Shown here: one piece after another, positions 17,802-27,003 of the stretch
Position numbering within the stretch: the stretch's first letter is position 1
How the letters are laid out: the number at the start of each line of letters is the position of its first letter
Origin: Flavobacteriaceae bacterium
Lineage (GTDB): Bacteria > Bacteroidota > Bacteroidia > Flavobacteriales > Flavobacteriaceae
Direction of reading: 5' to 3'
Assembly: GCA_002713495.1 (NCBI GenBank)
Contig: PATA01000002.1
Coordinates: forward strand, 80,402-111,108
Length of the DNA stretch: 30,707 bases
Notes under the pieces: model-generated
Databases searched by the model: none
What the model saw: only the letters and a program-made list of their open reading frames with translations
Told to the model about the DNA's origin: nothing
Translations under genes and position numbers: made by a program

Positions 17802-18391
17802 AGATTATTCATCTCATTTATGTATCCTAAAATTTTGTTGATTCCACTTCTGTTATTAGCTGATGAAATGAAATATTTTGGAAGAAAGCTCCATTGATTT
17901 GATAATTCTTGTAGATAAAGATTAACTTTATCTTCTATTTTTTCAAATTTAATTTTATCAGATTTAGTGAAAATTATGGAAAATGGGATTTTTATTTCAC
18001 CTAACCAGTAAATAAAATCTAGATCAATTTTTTGGGGTGCATGACGAATATCAATAAGAACAAAAGCAGAAATAAGCTGTTTTCTATCAGTAAAATATGA
18101 TTTGATTAATTTTTGAAATGATTTTATTTTATATTTCGAAGCTTTTGCATAACCATACCCGGGTAAGTCAACTAAATACCAATCTTTATTTATTAGAAAA
18201 TGATTAATTAGCTCAGTTTTTCCTGGTCTAGATGATATTTTCGCAAGCTTTTTTTTATTAAACATTGAATTTATTAATGAGGATTTTCCCACATTTGATC
18301 TTCCGATGAACGCATATTCAGGAACTTTACTATCAGGACAGAACTTTACATTATTGTTGCTAATTATAAATTCAGCACTCAATATTTTCAT
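17798..18391 (-). CDS. engB: Ribosome biogenesis GTPase EngB (YihA/YsxC)
   Basis: EngB is an essential small GTPase that acts in 50S assembly. In the 197-residue protein G1 is GRSNVGKS (residues 30-37). G2 lies in SSRPGKTELINHF, G3 is DLPGYGYAK, G4 is TKSDK and G5 is in SSANNRSG. The G2 segment normally reads PGKTQ; here it is PGKTE. Length is typical. It is the downstream gene of a two-gene minus-strand unit with the alpha/beta hydrolase, four bases apart, and converges on gldC. Confidence 0.96.
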   Translation of the reverse strand: MKILSAEFIISNNNVKFCPDSKVPEYAFIGRSNVGKSSLINSMFNKKKLAKISSRPGKTELINHFLINKDWYLVDLPGYGYAKASKYKIKSFQKLIKSYFTDRKQLISAFVLIDIRHAPQKIDLDFIYWLGEIKIPFSIIFTKSDKIKFEKIEDKVNLYLQELSNQWSFLPKYFISSANNRSGINKILGYINEMNNL

Positions 18392-18395
18392 GAGT

Positions 18396-19163
18396 TTATA
18401 ATTTGGTATTTTTTAACCAGCTAAGTATCGAATTATTAAATTCATTTGGGTGTTCCATCATTGGGGCATGCCCACAATTATTTATCCAAACTAGTTTTGA
18501 ATTAGGAAGAAGCCTGTGAAATTCCTCAGCAACATTTGGTGGAGTGACATTATCTTGTTTACCCCATATGATTAATGAAGGAACTTTAAGTTTTGGAAGA
18601 TCTTTTGCCATGTTGTGTCTAATCGCACTTTTAGCGATAGTCAATGTCTTAATTAGTTTGTTTCTGTCATTAACTGTTTCAAAAACTTCATCAACAAGCT
18701 CTTTTGTTGCAACTTTGGGGTCAAAGAAAACCTCTTCGGTTTTCTTTTTTATATATTCATAATTCCCTCTTTTAGGATATGCGTTTCCCATTGAATTTTC
18801 GTACAAACCGGAGCTTCCAGTTAAAACAAGACCCTTGACTTTTTGAAAAAATAATTTTGTGAAGAGAAGGCTTATATGTCCTCCAAGGGAGTTGCCTATA
18901 AGAATCATCGAATTAATTTTTTTAAATTTTAAAAATTCATTTAAATATTCTGCAAAGTCTTTTACATTCGTCTCATCTATTGGTTTTTCATATAGAGGAA
19001 GTACGGGCATAATGATTTTGTATCCATATTTTGGGAAAAATGAAAAAACACAATTGAAATTGCTTAAACCACCCATTAAACCATGTAGAATAATAATTGG
19101 CTGACCATTACCAAACTCAACGTATTTGAAGGATTTTTCTTCAATTATGTTAATATTTTTCAT
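18396..19163 (-). CDS. Alpha/beta hydrolase
   Basis: The 255-residue protein has the alpha/beta-hydrolase fold. The oxyanion-hole HGLMGG follows the first strands. The nucleophile elbow is GNSLGG (serine about residue 92), the acid is probably the aspartate in IIWGKQDNVTP, and the histidine is in NNCGHAPMMEHP. The triad is complete, so it should be active as an esterase, lipase or C-C hydrolase; the substrate cannot be told from sequence. I choose the ATG at 19163; an in-frame TTG at 19172 would add three residues and lies close to the likely transcription start. It is the first gene of the unit with engB and is divergent from mraZ. Confidence 0.88.
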   Translation of the reverse strand: MKNINIIEEKSFKYVEFGNGQPIIILHGLMGGLSNFNCVFSFFPKYGYKIIMPVLPLYEKPIDETNVKDFAEYLNEFLKFKKINSMILIGNSLGGHISLLFTKLFFQKVKGLVLTGSSGLYENSMGNAYPKRGNYEYIKKKTEEVFFDPKVATKELVDEVFETVNDRNKLIKTLTIAKSAIRHNMAKDLPKLKVPSLIIWGKQDNVTPPNVAEEFHRLLPNSKLVWINNCGHAPMMEHPNEFNNSILSWLKNTKL

Positions 19164-19182
19164 TTTAAACAAAATATTCTAA

Positions 19183-19211
19183 CAAATATATTCAATTACT
19201 AATCAATACAA
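19183..19211 (-). promoter_or_regulatory. Promoter for the alpha/beta hydrolase-engB unit
   Basis: On the minus strand TTG (19211-19209) and TATATTTG (19190-19183) are 18 bases apart, within the Flavobacterium spacing range. The -7 element ends 19 bases before the ATG at 19163. An exact 9-base inverted repeat (ATTCTAACA at 19176-19184, TGTTAGAAT at 19223-19231) brackets it, which may be chance. Confidence 0.65.
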
Positions 19212-19251
19212 CCTTTAAATTCTGTTAGAATGAATATTTAATTAAATGTTG

Positions 19252-19263
19252 AAAAAAAAAAAA
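19252..19263 (+). repeat. A12 tract upstream of the mraZ operator
   Basis: Twelve consecutive A residues lie six bases before the first MraZ box, the longest homopolymer I see in the window. It could act as a bent or UP-like element, but it may also be a site of sequencing-length error. Confidence 0.4.
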
Positions 19264-19269
19264 TAAAAT

Positions 19270-19294
19270 GTGGTAATAAGTGGTAAAATGTGGG
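19270..19294 (+). promoter_or_regulatory. MraZ operator: three GTGG(T/G) boxes at 10-base spacing
   Basis: GTGGT at 19270-19274, GTGGT at 19280-19284 and GTGGG at 19290-19294 are direct repeats separated by exactly five bases each, one helical turn per repeat. This is the arrangement described for MraZ binding sites (TGGG-like boxes with five-base spacers) in front of dcw clusters. The boxes cover the place where the -33 element would be, so bound MraZ should block RNA polymerase and repress its own operon. Confidence 0.85.
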
Positions 19295-19305
19295 ATAATA
19301 TTATT

Positions 19306-19313
19306 TATATTTG
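19306..19313 (+). promoter_or_regulatory. -7 element of the mraZ/dcw promoter
   Basis: TATATTTG is an exact TAnnTTTG match lying 11 bases after the last MraZ box. No TTG is seen at the -33 position, which the MraZ boxes occupy. The element covers the in-frame TTG at 19311, arguing against that codon as the mraZ start. Confidence 0.7.
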
Positions 19314-19337
19314 ATAAGTATCAAAAAGAATAATTAT

Positions 19338-19808
19338 TTGAAACATTTTACAGGCACATATGAATGTAGGGCAGATAACAAGGGTCGTGTAATGATTCCA
19401 GTTGCTTTAAAAAAGCAGATGAAGACAAATATAAAAGATCAGTTTATAATTAAAAGGGCGGTTTTTAATCAATGCTTAGAGCTATATCCTGAAAATCAAT
19501 GGAGCTTAATGATGAAAAATATTAATTCTCTCAACCGATTCAACCAAAAAAACATTGACTTTATAAGACGTTTCACCGCTGGAGTTAAAATTATTGAGGT
19601 AGATTCCTCAGGAAGGTTTTTAATACCCAAAGATTTATTGATTTATGCAGATATAAAAAAAGAGGTTGTTGTGTCATCAGCAGTAAATATCTTGGAAATA
19701 TGGGATAAAAAAATGTATGAAAAAGCAATTGATTCCGCTATAATTGATTTTCCTGGATTAGCAGAGGAAGTAATGGGAGATAAAAATCAAACTAATGATA
19801 TTTCATAA
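19338..19808 (+). CDS. mraZ: Transcriptional regulator MraZ
   Basis: MraZ is an AbrB-like DNA-binding protein that represses its own dcw operon, including in E. coli. The protein contains two repeats of the MraZ/SpoVT-AbrB fold. Each has the DxxxR signature: DNKGRVMIP in the first and DSSGRFLIP in the second. I choose the TTG at 19338, giving 156 residues starting MKHFTGTYECRAD, which matches where relatives begin. There is no ATG upstream of the first signature. An earlier in-frame TTG at 19311 lies inside the -7 promoter element and is rejected. The three-box operator upstream fits autoregulation. The end overlaps rsmH by 14 bases. Confidence 0.94.
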   Translation: MKHFTGTYECRADNKGRVMIPVALKKQMKTNIKDQFIIKRAVFNQCLELYPENQWSLMMKNINSLNRFNQKNIDFIRRFTAGVKIIEVDSSGRFLIPKDLLIYADIKKEVVVSSAVNILEIWDKKMYEKAIDSAIIDFPGLAEEVMGDKNQTNDIS

Positions 19809-20691
19809 ACCAGTTCTATTAAAACAATCAATATATGGATTATCCATAAAACCTGATGGAGTATATGTAGACGTTACTTATGGAGGTGGAAGTCATAGTA
19901 GAGAAATATTAAAAAAACTTTCTTTAAAAGGTAAACTAATAGCTTTTGATCAAGATGACGAAGCTAAATTAAATATTTGCTCAAAAAATAATTTTTTGTT
20001 TATTTCTTCAAACTTCAAACATTTAAAAAAATTTTTGAAGTTAAATAATATATATAAAGTAGATGGGATTTTAGCAGATTTTGGTGTTTCCTCACATCAA
20101 TTAAACTCAAAAGAAAGAGGATTTTCAATAAGGCTTGATGGTCCTTTAGACATGAGGATGAATCAAAATCAAAATTTATTAGCAAAGGATATAATAAATG
20201 AATATCCTGAAGAAACGCTAATAGAATTATTTAAAAATTATGGGGAGTTAAAAAACGGAAAGCAATTGGCCTCGATTATTGGTGTTCAGCGGTCAATTGC
20301 CCCCATACTTTCCACTAAACATTTAAAATCAATTTTTTTAAATGTAATACCAAAAAGGTATACTAATAAAACTTTAGCTAAAATTTTTCAAGCAATACGT
20401 ATAGAGGTAAATAAGGAATTAGATTCGATCAAGTTATTTTTAAATCAAGCAAGTGAGGTTATTAACCCTGGTGGACGGTTGGTCTGCATTTCTTATCATT
20501 CCTTGGAAGACAGATTGGTAAAAAGATTTGTCAGAGATGGAAATTTCGATGGAAACAACAATACAGATTTTTTTGGGAATAAAGATGTACCATTTAAAAA
20601 AATTGGTAAAGTTCAAATTCCTAGTAGTAATGAGATCATAAATAACAGTAGATCAAGAAGTGCAAAACTTAGAATAGCTGAAAAATTATGA
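19795..20691 (+). CDS. rsmH: 16S rRNA (cytosine1402-N4)-methyltransferase RsmH
   Basis: RsmH methylates N4 of C1402 in the 16S decoding centre. The 298-residue protein starts MIFHKPVLLKQS. The SAM-binding loop is VDVTYGGGSHS, followed by AFDQDDEA for the adenosine/ribose site. Other family blocks are ILADFGVSSHQL, ERGFSIRLDGPLDMRM, IFQAIRIEVN and ISYHSLEDRLVKRF, with a C-terminal SRSAKLRIAEK. The start ATG lies within the last 14 bases of mraZ, so translation is probably coupled. The stop overlaps the ftsL start (ATGA). Second gene of the dcw cluster, its usual position. Confidence 0.97.
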   Translation: MIFHKPVLLKQSIYGLSIKPDGVYVDVTYGGGSHSREILKKLSLKGKLIAFDQDDEAKLNICSKNNFLFISSNFKHLKKFLKLNNIYKVDGILADFGVSSHQLNSKERGFSIRLDGPLDMRMNQNQNLLAKDIINEYPEETLIELFKNYGELKNGKQLASIIGVQRSIAPILSTKHLKSIFLNVIPKRYTNKTLAKIFQAIRIEVNKELDSIKLFLNQASEVINPGGRLVCISYHSLEDRLVKRFVRDGNFDGNNNTDFFGNKDVPFKKIGKVQIPSSNEIINNSRSRSAKLRIAEKL

Positions 20692-20999
20692 GCGATAAAA
20701 TTATTTCATTAATTAAAATGGATTTTTTAACTAAAAATGATTCTTATAAAAATTGGAGAATGATATTTTTTATTTCCTTTTTAACACTAATCATGATTTC
20801 AAGTGGACATTCTTCTGATAATAAAGTTTTTAAAATCTCTGATCTTAATCATGAAATAAGGGCATTAAAAAGTGAGTTTGTGATTCAAAGATCAGAATTA
20901 ATGATACTCAAAATGGAGTCTAATGTAATAAATAAATTATCAAAGAGAAAAGTTCAAAGATCAAAAGAGCCAGCAATTAAAATTATAATAAAAAAATGA
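20688..20999 (+). CDS. ftsL: FtsL-like cell division protein
   Basis: A 103-residue bitopic protein: a basic cytoplasmic N-terminus, one membrane segment at about residues 25-41 (MIFFISFLTLIMIS), then a periplasmic region of about 60 residues that is likely coiled coil (ISDLNHEIRALKSEF, LMILKMESNVINKL). FtsL forms a complex with FtsB and FtsQ and helps recruit and activate FtsW-FtsI. Primary sequence is poorly conserved in this family, so the call rests mainly on size, topology and its place between rsmH and ftsI. It overlaps both neighbours by four bases (ATGA). The lysine-rich tail is unusual but not unique to the family. Confidence 0.82.
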   Translation: MSDKIISLIKMDFLTKNDSYKNWRMIFFISFLTLIMISSGHSSDNKVFKISDLNHEIRALKSEFVIQRSELMILKMESNVINKLSKRKVQRSKEPAIKIIIKK

Positions 21000-22973
21000 A
21001 ATCATCCATAAAAATTATAGGTTACAGATTATATTTTATTTCTATTGTTTTGTTATTATTCGCTTTTGCTGTTTTATCGAAAATAATTTATATTCAAACA
21101 ATTGATGGCGAAAAATATAAAAAAATTGGAGATGAAAGAACATTAAAAAATTTTATTCTAAAACCCATAAGAGGTGATATTTATTCGGATGACCAAAGTA
21201 TTTTAGCAACTACAGTTGTCAAATATCAACTAAATTGGGATTCAAAAGTTGTTTCACAGAATTTATTCAATAAACATAAACATGAGTTAGCAAAAGGAAT
21301 ATCAGTTGTTACTAATCAAAAATATACTGATATTTTAAACAGCATTGAAAAAGCAAAAATCTTAGGTAGCAGATATTTTTTTATTGGCAAAAACCTTAAT
21401 TATAAACAGCAAAAATTATTAAAAGAACTTCCAATTTTTGATTTACCGTCTAATAAAGGGGGATTAATAATCAAGCAAAAAATATTTAGAGAAAAACCAC
21501 TTGGAAAAATAGCTGAGAGAACAATTGGTTATGAGAAACCCAGTAAAAATGGAACATATTACAGGGTTGGATTAGAAGGAGCCTATGCTTCACTGCTTGA
21601 AGGAAAAGAAGGTTATAGATTAAAAAGAAAAATTGCTAATGGTCAATGGAAATCAATTAATGATACAAATGAAAAAGAACCAACTGAGGGTTATGATATT
21701 CATACTACTATAAACACAAATTTTCAGGATATAGCTCATAACGCTCTGCTGAGCCAATTAGAAAAATATCAAGCTGATTTTGGGACCGTTATTTTGATGG
21801 AAGTTAAAACTGGATCAATTAAGGCGATAGTCAATCTAGGAAGAACAGAAAAAGGAACCTATTATGAAAAATTAAATTATGCAGTAGGATTTGCTCAAGA
21901 GCCTGGATCAACTTTCAAATTGATGAGCATGATAGCTGCTCTAGAGGATAATTATATTAATTCAAGTGATATTATTCATACTGGTAATGGTAAGAGAATC
22001 ATTCATGGAAAAACTATTAGGGATTCAAAAAAAGGCGGTTATGGTTCAATTTCTGCCTCTAAGGTTTTTGAGGTTTCCTCAAATACAGGTATTGTAAATA
22101 TTATTTATGATAATTACAAAGACAATCCTAAAAAATTTGTTGATAGAATATATAATATGGGAATCCATAAGCCCTTGGGAATACCAATTAAAGGAGAGGC
22201 AAACCCAAAAATTCCTTACCCAACAGATAGTAATTGGAGTGGAATAAGTTTACCATGGATGGCCTGGGGTTATGGAGTTGCATTAACCCCACTTCAAATA
22301 CTTTCCTTCTATAATGCTGTTGCTAATAATGGAGTAATGATTAAACCAAATTTTATAGAACAAATTGGAAAAATGGGATCCAAACCTCATATAAAATTTA
22401 GTAAAGAAATCATAAATCCATCTATATGTTCTCAAAAAACCCTGAAAGTAGTTCAAAAAATGTTAAATAATGTAGTTGAAAAAAAAATGGGGGACTGCTC
22501 ATAATATTAAAGATGAAAATTTTAAAATTTCAGGAAAAACTGGTACCTCACAAATCAATTACAACACCGAATCAATTGAATATAATTCTAGTTTTGTTGG
22601 ATATTTTCCCTCCGACAGACCAAAATATTCTTGTGTCGTAGTTATCAATAAACCAAACAAGGAAATTGGTTATTATGGAGCAACTGTTGCGGCTCCAGTA
22701 TTCAAAAAGATCGCAAAAAGGGTCTTTAATGGAATGTTGATTGAAAAATCCATTTCACTTTCAAATTTGAAAATTCATCAAGTGGATAAAATTTCAAAAA
22801 CAGATAAACTTCCAAATTTCAAAGGACATGAATTAATGGATGTGCTTCCTTTTTTAGAAAATTTTGGTATAGAAGTTAAAGTAATTGGAAGTAAAGGTAA
22901 AGTTACTAGTCAATCCATATTACCTGGAACTTTTATTGATCAAATTAATGAAATTACCCTGAAAGTGTCATGA
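20996..22973 (+). CDS. ftsI: Septal penicillin-binding protein FtsI (transpeptidase), with a +1 frameshift at an A9-T-G5 tract
   Basis: FtsI crosslinks septal peptidoglycan. Two overlapping frames (20996-22504 and the frame ending at 22973) together give a complete 658-residue protein if one base is removed in 22479-22493 (A9, T, G5). Parts in order are an N-terminal membrane anchor (about residues 10-30), the PBP dimerisation domain (LKPIRGDIYSDD), then the transpeptidase with S305-T-F-K308, S361-S-N363 and, only after the frameshift, K514-T-G. A PASTA-like domain (LPNFKGHELMDVLPFLE) ends the protein. Read literally, the first frame stops after VVEKKMGDCS and lacks KTG, so it would be inactive. 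Deleting an A gives VEKKWGTAHN and deleting a G gives VEKKMGTAHN. The gene is expected to be essential, so an assembly indel or slippage is likelier than true loss. The start and the end overlap ftsL and murE by four bases each. Confidence 0.9.
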
Positions 22974-24430
22974 TGGAATTAAAGGAAATATTATACAAAG
23001 TTCCAATACTAGCGATAGCTGGATCATCATCAAGAAGTGTTAAAAATATTCATACAGATTCTAGAGATGTTGAAAAAGAAAGTCTATTTGTTGCTTTAAA
23101 AGGAAATAAGTACGATGGATATAATTTCATTGACTCAGCAATCAAATCTGGAGCTTTTGTAATCATATGTAATAAAATTCCAAAAAAATTAAACAAGTCA
23201 ATTACCTATGTTAAAGTTTCTGATCCAGGAAAAGTATTAGCAACTATTTCATCAAACTTTTATTGTAATCCCTCCAAAAAAATAAAGTTAATTGGTGTGA
23301 CAGGCACAAACGGAAAAACAACTATCACAACTTTACTATATGATATTTTTAGTAGTCAAAATCAAAATGCTGGTTTGATATCAACAATTAATATTAAGTA
23401 TGGAAAAAATAATATTTTATCCAGAAATACAACCCCTGATATTTTAAAAATTAACTATTTATTATCTGAAATGGTAAAAGAAAAAATAAAATATTGTTTT
23501 ATGGAGGTTTCCTCCCACGGAATATCTCAAGGAAGAATAGATGGACTTTATTTTTTTGGTGGTGTTTTTACAAATTTAACACATGATCATCTTGATTACC
23601 ATAAAAGTTTTAATAATTACAGAAATGTGAAAAAACAATTTTTTGACTTACTACCAAAAGATGCTTTTTCATTAGTTAATAAGGATGATAAAAATGCAAT
23701 TTTTATGCAGCAAAATACTGTCTCAAAAAAAGTAAGTTATGCTATTAATACTTATGCTGATTTTAATTTAAAAGTTTTAGAATCCACTTTTAGCGGAATG
23801 TTACTTAACATAAATAACAATGAGATTTGGACACACTTATTAGGTGATTTTAATGCTTCAAATTTACTAGCTGTATACGCAGTTTCAGTTATAACTGGTA
23901 ATGAAAAAATAGAAATACTAAAAAAAATTAGTCTTTTAAAAAATGTCCCTGGTAGGTTTCAGACATTTAAATCTGATTCTGACTGTTATGTGATAATTGA
24001 TTATGCTCATACTCCAAAAGCATTAGAGAGCATAATTAATTCAATTAATCAAATAAGAACTAAAAATGAAAAACTAATTACTGTAATTGGATGTGGTGGA
24101 GAAAGAGACATAGAAAAAAGATTTGAAATGGGAAGAATCGCATCAGAAAAAAGTGATACTGTAATTTTCACTTCAGATAATCCAAGGAACGAAAATCCAA
24201 TGTCCATAATAGATCAAATGAATAGTGGAGTTGGTTTTAAAGATAAAAGTAAAATCATCTGTATTAAAGAAAGAGAGATGGCAATTAAAAAGTCAAAAGA
24301 AATTTCAAAAAAATCAGATATAATATTAATTGCAGGTAAAGGTCACGAATCATATCAAGAGATATCGGATGTTAAAATCCCTTTTGACGACTTTTTGATT
24401 GCAAAAAAATATTTTAATAAAAAAATATAA
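22970..24430 (+). CDS. murE: UDP-N-acetylmuramoyl-L-alanyl-D-glutamate:meso-diaminopimelate ligase
   Basis: MurE adds the third residue of the stem peptide in the cytoplasm. The 486-residue protein has an N-terminal UDP-binding domain ([18 protein letters not shown]). The central ATPase contains [16 protein letters not shown], the segment [14 protein letters not shown] and THDHLDYH, and the C-terminal domain has [12 protein letters not shown] and [11 protein letters not shown]. The DNPR motif at residues 403-406 indicates meso-diaminopimelate rather than lysine. It overlaps ftsI by four bases and is followed by mraY after four bases. All motifs I can check are intact. Confidence 0.98.
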   Translation: MMELKEILYKVPILAIAGSSSRSVKNIHTDSRDVEKESLFVALKGNKYDGYNFIDSAIKSGAFVIICNKIPKKLNKSITYVKVSDPGKVLATISSNFYCNPSKKIKLIGVTGTNGKTTITTLLYDIFSSQNQNAGLISTINIKYGKNNILSRNTTPDILKINYLLSEMVKEKIKYCFMEVSSHGISQGRIDGLYFFGGVFTNLTHDHLDYHKSFNNYRNVKKQFFDLLPKDAFSLVNKDDKNAIFMQQNTVSKKVSYAINTYADFNLKVLESTFSGMLLNINNNEIWTHLLGDFNASNLLAVYAVSVITGNEKIEILKKISLLKNVPGRFQTFKSDSDCYVIIDYAHTPKALESIINSINQIRTKNEKLITVIGCGGERDIEKRFEMGRIASEKSDTVIFTSDNPRNENPMSIIDQMNSGVGFKDKSKIICIKEREMAIKKSKEISKKSDIILIAGKGHESYQEISDVKIPFDDFLIAKKYFNKKI

Positions 24431-24434
24431 ACCT

Positions 24435-25655
24435 ATGCTTTACTATTTATTTGAGTTTCTTCAACAAAAATATCAATTTCCTGGTGCAGGTTTATATCAG
24501 TTTTTATCATTTCGAGCTGCTGTTGCAATGATCATATCATTAGGTTTTTCATTGGTTTTTGGTCAGAAAATAATCAATTACTTGATAACAAATCAAATTG
24601 GAGAATCTATAAGAAATCTTGGTTTAAAAGGTGAAAATGAAAAAAAAGGAACACCTACTATGGGAGGATTAATCATAATTTTTTCTACAATTATTCCTGT
24701 AATTCTTTTAGCAAAACTTGAAAATATATATATACTTCTTTTATTGTTCACAGCAATATGGATGGGAACTATTGGAGGTATAGATGATTATATTAAAATT
24801 TTTAAAAAAAATAAACGTGGATTAAAAGGAAAATTCAAAATTATTGGTCAAATAATTTTAGGACTAATTGTTGGATATACAATTTATTTTCACCCAGAAA
24901 TAACCGTTAGACAAAAGATTAAAGTATCTGAGAGTTTAGTAAGTGAATCCCAAAATCCGTTTGCTCCTGAAGAGAAAGCATTTGTAACTAATATGCCAAT
25001 GGTAAAAAATAATGCCTTCAATTATTCTGATTTGATTACTTGGATTGACAATTCTTTGGGTAAATATACATGGATTGTATTTATTCCAATTGTAATTTTT
25101 ATTGTCTCTGCCGTATCCAATGGAGCTAATCTAACCGATGGACTCGATGGTTTGGCAGCAGGAAGTTCAGCAATTATTGTTTTTGTTTTAGGAATTTTTG
25201 CATGGGTTTCGGGTAATTTCATTTTTGCAGATTATTTAAATATTATTTATATACCTCATATAGGAGAAATAACTGTTTTTATTGCTTCTTTTTTAGGTGC
25301 ATTAATTGGTTTTTTATGGTTTAACACTTTTCCAGCTCATGTTTTTATGGGGGATACAGGTAGTTTAACAATTGGAGCTTTAATTTCAGTCATTGCCTTA
25401 ATTGTAAGAAAAGAGTTATTAATTCCTTTACTGTGTGGAATATTCTTCGTTGAGACTTTATCTGTTATAATTCAGGTAGGGTATTATAAATATACTAGAA
25501 AAAATTTTGGAGTTGGAAAAAGAATTTTTTTAATGGCTCCTATTCATCACCATTTTCAAAAGAAAGGGTTCAATGAAAGTAAAATTGTTACAAGATTTTG
25601 GATAATTGGGATTTTATTAGCAATTCTCTCTATTGTAACATTAAAGATAAGATAA
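24435..25655 (+). CDS. mraY: Phospho-N-acetylmuramoyl-pentapeptide transferase
   Basis: MraY transfers phospho-MurNAc-pentapeptide from UDP to undecaprenyl phosphate, making lipid I at the inner membrane. The ATG at 24435 gives a 406-residue protein with about ten membrane segments; the frame is open further upstream but only within murE. Catalytic and binding motifs are [11 protein letters not shown], the DD of [33 protein letters not shown] and [12 protein letters not shown] loop of about 40 residues (near residues 160-200) is longer than in E. coli, as in other Bacteroidota members. It follows murE by four bases and abuts murD directly. Confidence 0.97.
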   Translation: MLYYLFEFLQQKYQFPGAGLYQFLSFRAAVAMIISLGFSLVFGQKIINYLITNQIGESIRNLGLKGENEKKGTPTMGGLIIIFSTIIPVILLAKLENIYILLLLFTAIWMGTIGGIDDYIKIFKKNKRGLKGKFKIIGQIILGLIVGYTIYFHPEITVRQKIKVSESLVSESQNPFAPEEKAFVTNMPMVKNNAFNYSDLITWIDNSLGKYTWIVFIPIVIFIVSAVSNGANLTDGLDGLAAGSSAIIVFVLGIFAWVSGNFIFADYLNIIYIPHIGEITVFIASFLGALIGFLWFNTFPAHVFMGDTGSLTIGALISVIALIVRKELLIPLLCGIFFVETLSVIIQVGYYKYTRKNFGVGKRIFLMAPIHHHFQKKGFNESKIVTRFWIIGILLAILSIVTLKIR

Positions 25656-26993
25656 ATGAATAAAAAACTGGTGGTTTTAGGGATAGGTATATCAGGTTTA
25701 GGAGTAGCAAATCTGGCTTTTAACAAGGGATTCAAAGTTTTTGTTTCTGATATTGGCGCTATAAATCAAAAAATAAAAAAACAACTTGATAATTTGAAAA
25801 TATTTTGGGAGGAAAACACAAGTGAAGCAACCTGTTTAAATGATGCCAATTATTTAATTAAAAGTCCAGGAGTACCTGATAATTCTCCAACAGTTCTAAA
25901 AGCAAAATATCTAGAAATACCTGTAATTTCAGAAATTGAATTTGCGTCAATTTATACCAACGCTAAAATTATTGGAATTACTGGCACAAATGGGAAAACT
26001 TCGACTACTGAATTAACCTATCACATACTAAAAAAGTCAGGAATTAATGTTGGAATTGCTGGAAACATAGGTATTAGTTTTGCTCAACAAGTTCTAGATA
26101 ATTGCTTTGATGTTTATGTTCTTGAACTTAGCAGTTTTCAATTAGATGATATAGTTAATTTCTCTCCAGACATAGCAGTAATAACTAATCTTAGTCCTGA
26201 TCATTTGGATAGGTATAAAAATAATTTTGAAAGTTATATAAAATCTAAGTTGAAAATTTCTTTAAATCAAAATACAACTCAATTTTTAATAATTAATGCA
26301 AACGATCTTAATTTGATGAATGCAATCAAAAAAAACTCCATAAAATCCAAAAAATATTATTATGGTTATAAAATTGATGGTCCATCAACTACTTCATTAA
26401 AAAAAAATAAAATAAACATTGAACATTTAAATTCAAAAACTATGATTCCAATTACATCATTTCCACTAAAGGGCCGTCATAATCTGCTTAATGCAATGGC
26501 TGCTTCAACAGTTGCTTCTATATTAAACATAGATAAAAATATTATTCGCAAAAGCCTTGAAAGTTTCAAATCTCTCCCACATCGACTTGAGCATGTTTTG
26601 AAAATTCATGATGTTAACTACATCAATGATTCTAAGGCGACCAATGTTAATGCTACATTTTATGCTCTTCAAACGATTAATTCCAAAGGTATATGGATTG
26701 CAGGAGGAGTTGATAAGGGTAATGATTATGGAGAACTTATTCCATTGGTTCAGGAAAAAATAAAAGCTATTATTTGTTTGGGAAAGGATAATGAAAAATT
26801 AATTAAAGTATTTCAAACTATTGTAAATATAATTGTTGAGACCGAATCCATTGATGAGGCGGTTAAAATTGCCCACAATATTGCTGAAAGAAAAGAGACT
26901 GTTATTTTATCACCAGCATGTGCAAGTTTTGATTTATTTAAAAATTATGAGGATAGAGGTGACCAATTTAAAAAAGCAGTAAGAAACTTATAG
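25656..26993 (+). CDS. murD: UDP-N-acetylmuramoylalanine--D-glutamate ligase
   Basis: MurD adds D-glutamate to UDP-MurNAc-L-alanine. The 445-residue protein has the N-terminal Rossmann-like domain with VLGIGISGLGVANLA, then KSPGVPDNSPTVLKA. The ATPase P-loop is GITGTNGKTSTTEL, followed by ELSSFQLDD and NLSPDHLDRY. The C-terminal domain contains LPHRLEHV, INDSKATNVNATFYAL and the glycine-rich AGGVDKGNDYG, ending with LSPACASFDLF. Its ATG begins immediately after the mraY stop (no gap), and ftsW follows after ten bases. Confidence 0.98.
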   Translation: MNKKLVVLGIGISGLGVANLAFNKGFKVFVSDIGAINQKIKKQLDNLKIFWEENTSEATCLNDANYLIKSPGVPDNSPTVLKAKYLEIPVISEIEFASIYTNAKIIGITGTNGKTSTTELTYHILKKSGINVGIAGNIGISFAQQVLDNCFDVYVLELSSFQLDDIVNFSPDIAVITNLSPDHLDRYKNNFESYIKSKLKISLNQNTTQFLIINANDLNLMNAIKKNSIKSKKYYYGYKIDGPSTTSLKKNKINIEHLNSKTMIPITSFPLKGRHNLLNAMAASTVASILNIDKNIIRKSLESFKSLPHRLEHVLKIHDVNYINDSKATNVNATFYALQTINSKGIWIAGGVDKGNDYGELIPLVQEKIKAIICLGKDNEKLIKVFQTIVNIIVETESIDEAVKIAHNIAERKETVILSPACASFDLFKNYEDRGDQFKKAVRNL

Positions 26994-27003
26994 AATTAAT
27001 TTG

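Noticed and set aside
24399..24434. Upstream extension of mraY into murE
   Set aside because: It needs a non-ATG start within murE; the ATG at 24435 gives the normal N-terminus.
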